In this document: positions 57,004 through 64,000 of the stretch, piece after piece
Layout: every line of letters starts with the position of its first letter
Position numbering within the stretch: the stretch's first letter is position 1
Assembly: GCA_009733575.1 (NCBI GenBank)
Contig: ML769654.1
Span: 1-64,000, forward strand
Origin: Gymnopus androsaceus JB14
Lineage: Eukaryota; Basidiomycota; Agaricomycetes; Agaricales; Omphalotaceae
DNA length: 64,000 nt
Reading direction: 5' to 3'
Program-made: the position numbers and the translations under genes
The notes under the pieces: generated by a model
The model's database searches: none
What the model was told of the DNA's origin: nothing
What the model saw: the letters and a program-made list of their open reading frames with translations, nothing else

Positions 57004-58631
57004 ATGCCCACCAAGCGCAAGTTTGACCCCAGCCAATTCAAAAGTGAGTAACCCCCTCTGCCATCACTTCTCCCTTTCTTCTATTGCTGCAACCCCGGGC
57101 TCGCCAGAAGCAGCTGCTGAATGCTACCCCAGGCTTGGCGGAGGCGGAACGCGTTTTATTAAATTACCTTTGGCTCCTCTTCTGCGCAATATCCCTTACT
57201 TAGCTAACACACCCTCTAGCTGAATTCCGAGTGCTACACAACCAAAAGCACTTCAGCCCGCATTCCTTCAGCACTGAGGTCACCATAACCCAAGCTGACC
57301 CTCAAGCATTGTTAGCAGGAGGTTTGCTGCGCCAAGAAGCAGCCCTTCAATTTGCTGACATCAATGAGCTGGTCCCTCTCAAGACCTACTCTCTTCCTCC
57401 TCGACCTCAAAAAACGCCACAGCCCCTCCCTCTCTCTCTCCTTTCCTCCCTTCCCTCGATTCCACCTCCGCTGTCCAAGAAGGCCCGGCTAGATGCCTAC
57501 GCTACGCTGCCCACAGGTAAGCCTGCTTGCTATTTGAAGAAGAGGGCTGTGTATCGCACCTCTCGTGCCAACAAACGTGAGAAGGAGCAGCAGGCGGCTG
57601 GCACCATTGTGAAGGCTCACATACGGGGGAAGGTCGAAGCTGCGGCTGCATCTGCGGTCGTAGTCGCCACTGCCAGCTTTGCTGTAGTCCCCGCGGGCCG
57701 TTGGTCTGGCATCCGAGCACCATATAGCCCAAAGGTATATTCCAGCACTGAGGTCTTCAGCATGTTGGGCCTGACATTGGTCCAAGCTAATGGGTGGGTT
57801 TCTTTTTTCCTACTTTTCTCACCTATGCTCATAGCCAAAGCTGTTAGGCGGAGCCAAGTCATTCAAACGTCTGATGGATGTCGAGTCATGGCTCACTTCT
57901 ACCCCTCCAGCACGCCTGGCTGGAGAGGCATTGTCCAGAGGGCAGGCTCGGTCCTTGAGCAGATGTATAGCAAGGTGGTAGTGCCTGAGGCACTCAAGCG
58001 CCAATGCCGGGGCAGCTACGTCTCTCTGCCAGCTGGGTATGGGTTTGGCGGAGGGAGGCACATGCCAGGCTCCTACACCAACACTCCTCACAATGCGCAA
58101 GTCATTCAGCAGGTTCTCAACAACCCGGACATCTGGAGCATTGCCAGAATGGTCAACCGAGGCCTTCTTGCTTATTTTCCCAAGCTGCATGCCCTCGCTG
58201 TTAACCTCGATCACCAGATTGTCAACGTAGATAACTCTCAGATTGAACGCACCTTCCATGGCTGCTGCTACCCAGCGCTGCATTTCAACCTTCACAACGC
58301 CTGGACACTCATACATGAAGACTTCTGGAACCTGGTCTTCTTCATGTGCGCCGTGGCATCCTTTGGGCCATTTGATCATACCTGTGGAGGGCATATCATT
58401 GCTTGGTCTCTGGGGCTCGTTCTAGAGTTTCCTTCTGGAATGGCCATGTATCTTCCTTCAGCCTGCATGCCTCACTCGAACACCCCTGTAGCTTCTCACA
58501 AGTGGCGTTTGTCGATGGCGTTCTTTGTGCCGGCTGGTCTCGTACGCTGGTTCCATAACAGGTTTTGTTTAGACAAGGATTTTAAAGACCATGCGTCTGC
58601 CCAGCAGCTGAGGGCTTGGAACAAGCACTGA
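57004..58631 (+). CDS. TET/JBP-family 2-oxoglutarate/Fe(II) dioxygenase
   Basis: Members of the family oxidise 5-methylcytosine in DNA (TET) or thymine (JBP); the substrate here is inferred to be 5-methylcytosine. Exons 57004-57043, 57220-57793 and 57848-58631 sum to 1398 nt, giving 465 aa. The in-frame 54 bp intron (57794-57847) is chosen because the retained reading inserts a hydrophobic non-family stretch. The N-terminus is basic and Pro-rich (MPTKRKFDPSQFK). A conserved RGSYVSLPAGYGFGGGR segment follows. The jelly-roll core has the iron-binding HED triad pair at His361/Asp363, FGPFDHTCGGHIIAW, MYLPSACMPHSN with His414, and WRLS with Arg425, the expected 2-oxoglutarate ligand. All metal and cosubstrate residues are present and the frame is open, unlike its KDZ neighbour. 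Family call is from memory of motif patterns. Confidence 0.82.
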
Positions 58632-59149
58632 GCTAGCCTCTCGGAGTATGGCATGGGTCTTCTACAATACGCGCTGTAATTGAGCTTGGCCAATTGTTTT
58701 TATACTACCTTGTGCGCCTGTAGATAACGTAGCAATGAACCCTGTACATGCCTGAGATCATGAATGCGCATGAAAGATGGAGTTTGACTGGAAATGTGGG
58801 CGGTACTGCGTTTCTGAGGTGTAGGTACAAAATGTATACACACTCATAAAATAAGGATTTATCACCTAAAACTCGAATTAAAAGAGGACATGTTAATGCT
58901 TGGATTCTAGGTTATTACCAGGTATACTAGCAACCTCTAGCTACAAACTGAGCTATTCAGAATTCACTGGCGATAAGTACAAGTGTATAAAATAAGTTAT
59001 TTTGGTCAGCCCATGAAATGCTAAGATCAAAACGACATTGACACTTACAATCAAATATGATGTTACCCAGCTTTCCTCCAAACTTCGACCATCCTTCAGC
59101 TGGATTTCAACCTTCAGCTTAACTGCCTTATTCAAGCTGTTTATTATCA
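58632..59149. other. 3' flank of the TET/JBP gene
   Basis: No coding region was recognised. Confidence 0.5.
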
Positions 59150-59814
59150 ATGCCTCGATACTGTACCGACTCCGCTATCAAAAAAGCTAAACGCACAGAC
59201 GTGCAGCAAGCCGAAGTTACAAGGGGAAGGCGAATTGGGTATTCTCGCTGGAACCATTGCAAGTAGGTGTTATTCCCCTTATTGCTCTTTCATTTCTCTG
59301 CGGTAAGGTGTGATAAGTGTTTACTAATATTCTTTTCTACTATTTACAGAAATAAAGTCAAGTCCAATGCCAGGAACAGTGCGTGGATGGCAGAGTCAGT
59401 CCGATATCCTGCCTCTCGGGCTTCTACTGCTTTAGGCTAATGTGCATTGGTTAGAAAACGGGCTGGGCTAAATGATCAAGAAATGGCAAAGGCTTGAGAA
59501 CGCCAGAAAGAGGTGTCGAGGAGATCTTACCTCAAGTGTGTTCGCTTTTTTGTTCTATTTCATGCATTGAGTTCATGTTTTGCTTGTTTGCTTACAGGAA
59601 TAGGGATAAAATCCTACTTAAATCCAAGGATAAGAGAATGAGGTTTGTCTTAGCCCCTTCAATTCCTGCTCAGCAGCAACCTCATCTCGATCTCTTTAGT
59701 GAGCATATGAAGAAGTTTGGGCCTGACGCGATTTGGTGGTACAAGATGCACAAGGGGACTCGTACAGTGGGGCTGGACGGCAAAGATGAAGAGCAGGATG
59801 GGGGGGCATGCTGA
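59150..59814 (+). pseudogene. Small unrecognised gene, probably frameshifted
   Basis: Exon 1 (59150-59262) gives MPRYCTDSAIKKAKRTDVQQ, then a basic stretch up to RWNHCK. A GT-AG intron (59263-59349) follows. Exon 2 gives NKVKSNARNSAWMAE, then apparently a further intron. A block reading DQEMAKA and LENARKRCRGDL needs a one-base shift to stay in frame. The last exon, after 59596, encodes NRDKILLKSKDKRMRF, then LFSEHMKKFGPDAIWWYKMH. Basic N-terminus and absence of known motifs; function unknown. Its place beside the TET/JBP gene suggests it may belong to the same mobile unit. Confidence 0.4.
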
Positions 59815-60108
59815 TCTCTAGGATAGTTGAACTTTGCTATTTCGCTATTGTTTTCTGTATTGTTGCGTCTTGCGTGGCATAGGCTTTTACTCCTTAGTCT
59901 ATTTTGCAAGTCACTCTGTGCTACATTTTTTATAAATACAAAATTGCTTGTTGCTGTGCGCTGCCTTTCTTATCTCTTCAAGCAAAAATTTAAGCTAGCT
60001 GATTGATGATGCGTTTCGACATTATATGTTATGTACATTTTGATAGCAATATATGTAAAGCAATAGGCGGTACCAAGATAAGAGCCCTCGAGGAGCAGCG
60101 TAGGCTCG

Positions 60109-60956
60109 CTATGCAAACAGACGCGTCGCTGGAAGATACCTGACCTTTCCCTGCATCTTCCAATGGTTGAACATGGCGCATGCTTGCGAAGCGGTTCCGT
60201 TCAAGGCCATGACAACTCCACCCCACCATCCAAGCCCATCAGACATCATGAGGCCTCTGGAATGAAATCACGTTAGCATTAAAAGTGAGGAGAAAGTAAA
60301 GGCACTAACCTACAAATGTAAACTCCGGGCTTGACACCTTGAAGAACGACATAGACGTCATCGGCCTGTACATCGTGCTTCAGCATGTTGATAACACCTG
60401 TGTTCTTTGCCTCCTGATAATGCAGCTCCGCTTGCTCGAGGTTTGGAAAAGATTTATGCAGGGCATTGTTGTAGTTTCGAATGTGCTGGTCAATGCCCTC
60501 CTGTTCTACAGTAGAATGGTAGATGGTAAAAACGCCGTCAGAATGATCGTGTCCATCGAATAGAATGTAAACTCTGGGCCCTGCATCTGCAGCTGCTACA
60601 GGAGGAGCAGGAGAGGCTGGAGGAGGAGGGCTCTGCTCCGGCATCTGGAAACGACCTCCAGGGATAACGGCTGGTCCACTCGTAGGCTTGGTAGGAGAGG
60701 CAGGGGGGCTTGCTATAGCAACAACTTGGCGGCTGCGGCTGGGCGTGCTAAATGGGCTATCTTCTGGGGCAGCTGGCCCGCTCGTGGGCTTCGTAAGAGA
60801 GGCAGGGATGCTTGCTATAGCAACGGCTCGGCGGCTGTGGCTCAGCGTGCTGAATGGGCTATCTTCTGGGGCAGAGCTGGCTGAACGGCCTGCAAAGTGA
60901 TGTCGAGCCTCATGCATGCTTGTGCATGAATCTCGACAAGTCCTTTGGACTTGCAT
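60109..60956 (-). CDS. Viroplasmin/RNase H1 N-terminal-like domain protein
   Basis: Two exons, 60310-60956 and 60109-60256, sum to 795 nt, giving 264 aa. Residues 1-120 are Ser/Pro/Ala-rich with two near-identical repeats of about 35 residues (APEDSPFST...TKPTSGPA). Residues 125-250 hold two tandem modules resembling the hybrid-binding N-terminal domain of RNase H1 and caulimovirus viroplasmin. The first reads PRVYILFDGHDHSDGVFTIY, then NNALHKSFPNLEQAELHYQE; the second YVVLQGVKPGVYICRG, then GGVVMALNGTASQACAMFN. Such modules bind RNA:DNA hybrids or dsRNA. No catalytic RNase H follows. Assignment is by pattern only. The start is the first ATG (60956). Confidence 0.6.
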
Positions 60957-61053
60957 TCTGATTACCTGATTACCCCTATTCCTGTAGTATTTAAGTAGTC
61001 ACATACGTATTACAAATCAGATTGGCTTTTGTTCGTAACAACCATCTCCTCAG

Positions 61054-61560
61054 CTACGTCTGCTGCTGAGTACGTCTCGACGACGGAACGGGGACGCTCA
61101 GACTCCCTCGGTTTCTCCCCTCGAACTCGCGCAGGTTTGAGCCACGCTCAAAGCTCATTCCGGCGCCACAGTGAGCTGAGGAGTATACGCTGTGTATTAT
61201 TCCTAAGAAGGCGTTAGAGAAGCATGGCTTGTATTGATAAAATTCCTCACCAAAAGCCGACCAAACTCCTTTGTCGACGTTGTCCCATTCTTCCTCTGTA
61301 AATTTGAGGCTTTCGTGGCGGTCATCTTCTAGAAAGAGAGGGGGATATCTCTTGAAGGGCTGTTGTATTTAGGTAAAAGTCACTTACCCATGGCCAGCCT
61401 AATCTGCTCGTCCCGAATCCTACACCCAATTCTACGCTCCTCGTCATCCAGCGGTTTGAGCGCCTTTTGCGGAGTGGTTGGTTTGTTGTCAGGTTTGTTT
61501 TCTGCCGTATGTCGTTGATACGCCGATTTTTTGGCTAAGGCTAGAACTGTGCAGAACCAA
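61054..61560 (-). CDS. Partial hypothetical gene, three exons
   Basis: The minus strand reads LAKKSAYQRHTAENKPDNKP, then LDDEERRIGCRIRDEQIRLA. A GT-AG intron (about 61331-61388) is followed by MEDDRHESLKFTEEEWDNVD and KGVWSAF. A second intron leads to a Ser/Arg-rich end at a TAG (61054-61056). Phases agree across both introns, which supports coding. No start codon was found upstream, so the 5' end is missing or in a distant exon. No family was recognised. Confidence 0.4.
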
Positions 61561-63643
61561 TAATCCTAGGTTCTGTTAGTAACAAAACACGGTCAATAAG
61601 AGAACTATAGTGAGCCCGAGCTGATAGTTAAAATCTACCGAGGACCTATTCTACCCAAGAGGTTGCAGAGTAACAGTACGCGCAATGGTACCATACTTAA
61701 CTTTGTGAATGCGCCTCGATCAAAGTCCTATGCGCGGTATGGTGTAGCGAGGCAAGCTTGCTGGATAACAAGTTGCTGACCAAGGCAAATAAACGAGCCC
61801 ACATACCAGTTATACTAGGCTAGGTCATCGAAGGATATACCCAAGGGATCGAAGTCTTAACGAGGCATCGCTTCCGCGATCAGCTCACCGAGGAGTCTAA
61901 ACGACACTCAAGTTTATTAAACGAAGCAAGGTGGACCGAGATGAGGAAGTACCCTAACGGGTGCCCTCAAAGTTGACGCTTGCTGGAAAGCGTCCAGGCA
62001 GATAGCCGCGGCAGTCCAACGCGGCCACATGACCCACTTGCTGTAGCTACTTCTAGAGCACGGAAGGACCAAGGAGTGTTTCTATCCGAGCCTCAGCGTT
62101 TTACCGAGATCCATATGCTACCAGGCATCTAGACTCGAGACCGCGCGGAACTAGGGATAATAACCAGTCTCCCATTGGCAAGGAAAAACATAGAAATACT
62201 TCTGAGGGCTGTTCTGCTAAAGGAACTGGCGAGCCTTGTAAAAAGGCAAATGACTTGAGTCGATTCGGACCAAAATCCCAAAAGTTGACCCAATCGAGGA
62301 AGACAAACGAACGAGGCAGGAAAACGTCGAGACAAAACCATAGTATACACGCATATATGGACATTATTTATCTTTTTCTATTTTACTTACTCTGTTTCAT
62401 CCTATCTCGCTCAGTTTCTCTCATTTTCCTATTTTCATACATCTCGCTCAGTATATAAGGGTAGCTATTCCATCTCGGAATGACAAGTTAGACTTGATAC
62501 CTGAAACGCAGTTCTATCTTAGGACCTGTAGTGATTCGTACATGCTCAGATGCGTCTGCATCGTCCTCTACAACCTTTGAAACGGGTGGCCTTCTTGTAA
62601 CCTCGATAATACTGAGGCTGTTCATTCTACTTCCCGGCTATTAAGTTGAGCATTCCTGGTTTTCATCTCGAAGAGAGGTCACATCAGTCTTAGGACCGCA
62701 GGTGGAGCCTAACATGCACACCTTGACGAGCCCGTTGTTGATTAGGAAAGGTCTTGGACCCAAGTGTCGGCTTGGTCTAGTTTTAGGGAGGAAGCTTCTC
62801 GGAGTGTTACCTAGCTTTACCAACAGATTCTACCCCTTGCCTGCTCTTCGCTGAGTGTGTTAAAAACGCCTACTCGAGTGACTTGCACGGCGGTCGTATA
62901 AGCTTGCTAGGTAACTTGCGGGAATCCCTGAGAGTTGGAGTATCATTGCGCGGCGACGTAAAGGCTCCCGAGATACGTAAAGTTGTTTGTTGAGTCGGCG
63001 TACTTGACCCGTGCTTTGGGGTTTGCTTTTCCCCTTGATTAGTTCAGCGCGTCGTCGTATGTTAGTTGGCTTTTCAAAACCTCCCTCCAAATATAAAACC
63101 TTGTTCATCGCGCACTATCTGTGTCAACTGTCAAGTGCTTTTTCTCTTCGAATCAATTAGTAGTCGAGGGAACCTTCGACAACCTCCTTCCTTGCATTAA
63201 ATTAAACCTTTTGGATTATATCTGATTGGGGTGATTGTTGTTTGGTTGGTTTTCATACCTAGCACAAATCTAACTCATCATCGTGAGAAGATTTGATTCT
63301 GAGATTAGAATTAGAATGTGATGATGCCGACAAAGCATACCTGTCATTTCTTGTTTCTTAGCTTTGACCACGATCTGCAGCGTAGAAAGAGAAGAGTTGG
63401 TCTTTGCGGAAGATGGAGGGGAAAACCAAGCTGTTGTGTAAGTTGCTGTTCGGCGTTTTGAACCTTACTGACTTACTCACGCCACTTTCAGTGCTTCGCT
63501 TTCAGCTGGCGTTTTGCGATTTTTTGAACGCGTTTCTTACCTTTCAAAAATTTCACTTTGGCTTCCTTCAGTGGATCACTCTCAATCGGTTTTTTGTGTT
63601 CTTTTTGACGCGTTTTTTATCTTTCAAAAAGTTTACCTTGACC
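61561..63643. other. Interval without a supported gene
   Basis: No coding region is supported on either strand. Bases 63470-63640 contain a two-copy tandem repeat of about 75-80 bp (each with a GACGCGTTT-like or GAACGCGTTT-like core and CTTTCAAAAA), lying in the presumed 5' region of the next gene. Confidence 0.5.
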
Positions 63644-64000
63644 ATGTCGATCATCTTCACCGAGCCTATCATTAATGCTATCATGGACGCCTCTGAGCTT
63701 CGTGAGGAGGGTCCGCCGCTAGTTTCTCAGCCAGTGCTCGCATTGATAAGTAGTTTTTTTTTTTCAATTTTGCTTTGAGATCCTTCGTAAACGGTGCTTT
63801 CTAGCTAATTCTCCAGAGAGGCCTACGCCTACAAACTATTGCCCGTGCTCTAGTGCTACTGGCAACCTTCTGACTGCGCTTGGTATGTTTTTTTGATTAG
63901 ATTTTTAATCTCATTTTTATTCACCAGCCCATCCTGCAGCTAATTCTGATCCCGAAAATACACCTCCTACGCGTCCTACTTCTTCAAAAACTAGCTCTGT
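63644..64000 (+). CDS. 5' end of an unrecognised gene, runs off the window
   Basis: Exons 63644-63749, 63805-63882 and 63928 to the edge. Phases agree and all introns are GT-AG. The N-terminus reads MSIIFTEPIINAIMDASELR, then PLVSQPVLALITNSPERPTP, a CPC motif and a Pro/Thr/Ser-rich stretch. Too little is present to name it. Confidence 0.5.

Noticed and set aside
61561..63300. Possible LTR element suggested by mixed-composition sequence
   Set aside because: No paired LTRs, primer-binding site or pol motifs were found.

Overview
The window is nuclear DNA of a filamentous basidiomycete, most likely an Agaricomycete. Four features support this: short GT-AG introns of about 45-70 bp in nearly every gene; a STE3-type pheromone receptor; an NLR built of an N-terminal helical domain, an NB-ARC and TPRs; and KDZ transposases next to a TET/JBP dioxygenase gene. 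The left 7 kb is ordinary housekeeping sequence. Nearly everything to its right is accessory DNA made of nested transposons, pseudogenes and local duplications.

1-10.6 kb: MRD1 (rRNA processing, minus strand) and prefoldin subunit 3 (plus strand) are divergent and share a 94 bp intergenic region. They are followed by a ten-exon MFS transporter (534 aa) and an NLR gene whose TPR half is cut off by an in-frame TAG.

10.6-24.0 kb: repeat-rich DNA, then a second, 5'-truncated copy of the MFS gene. This copy is split by a 7.9 kb element with CATCAGCA termini and a 2-bp TC target duplication. That element carries a complete-length but mutated Ngaro-type tyrosine-recombinase retrotransposon with split direct repeats, and also a 494 bp hAT-like MITE.

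24.0-44.6 kb: a local array built from two gene types. One is a small secreted Ser/Ala/Thr-rich protein with a GPI-type tail, present as one intact copy and one copy split by a 7 kb Ty1/copia element. The other is a STE3-like receptor, present as one nearly complete copy with apparent frameshifts and two deletion remnants. Several MITEs and a 5'-truncated LINE sit among them.

44.9-53.6 kb: a KDZ-like C-terminal fragment, then a decayed LINE carrying three later MITE insertions.

53.9-64.0 kb: a KDZ transposase pseudogene lies head-to-head with an intact TET/JBP-family 2OG-Fe(II) dioxygenase gene. Small unrecognised genes follow, including one with a viroplasmin/RNase H1 N-terminal-like repeat, and the start of a gene that runs off the window.

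A recurring theme is decay of the type C to T or G to A: TGA/TAG codons in otherwise open transposon genes, CpG transitions between the copia LTRs, and an Asp-to-Asn change in the LINE reverse transcriptase. This fits methylation-linked mutation in a genome that also carries a 5-methylcytosine-oxidase family gene. All calls come from reading the sequence. No database search was run.
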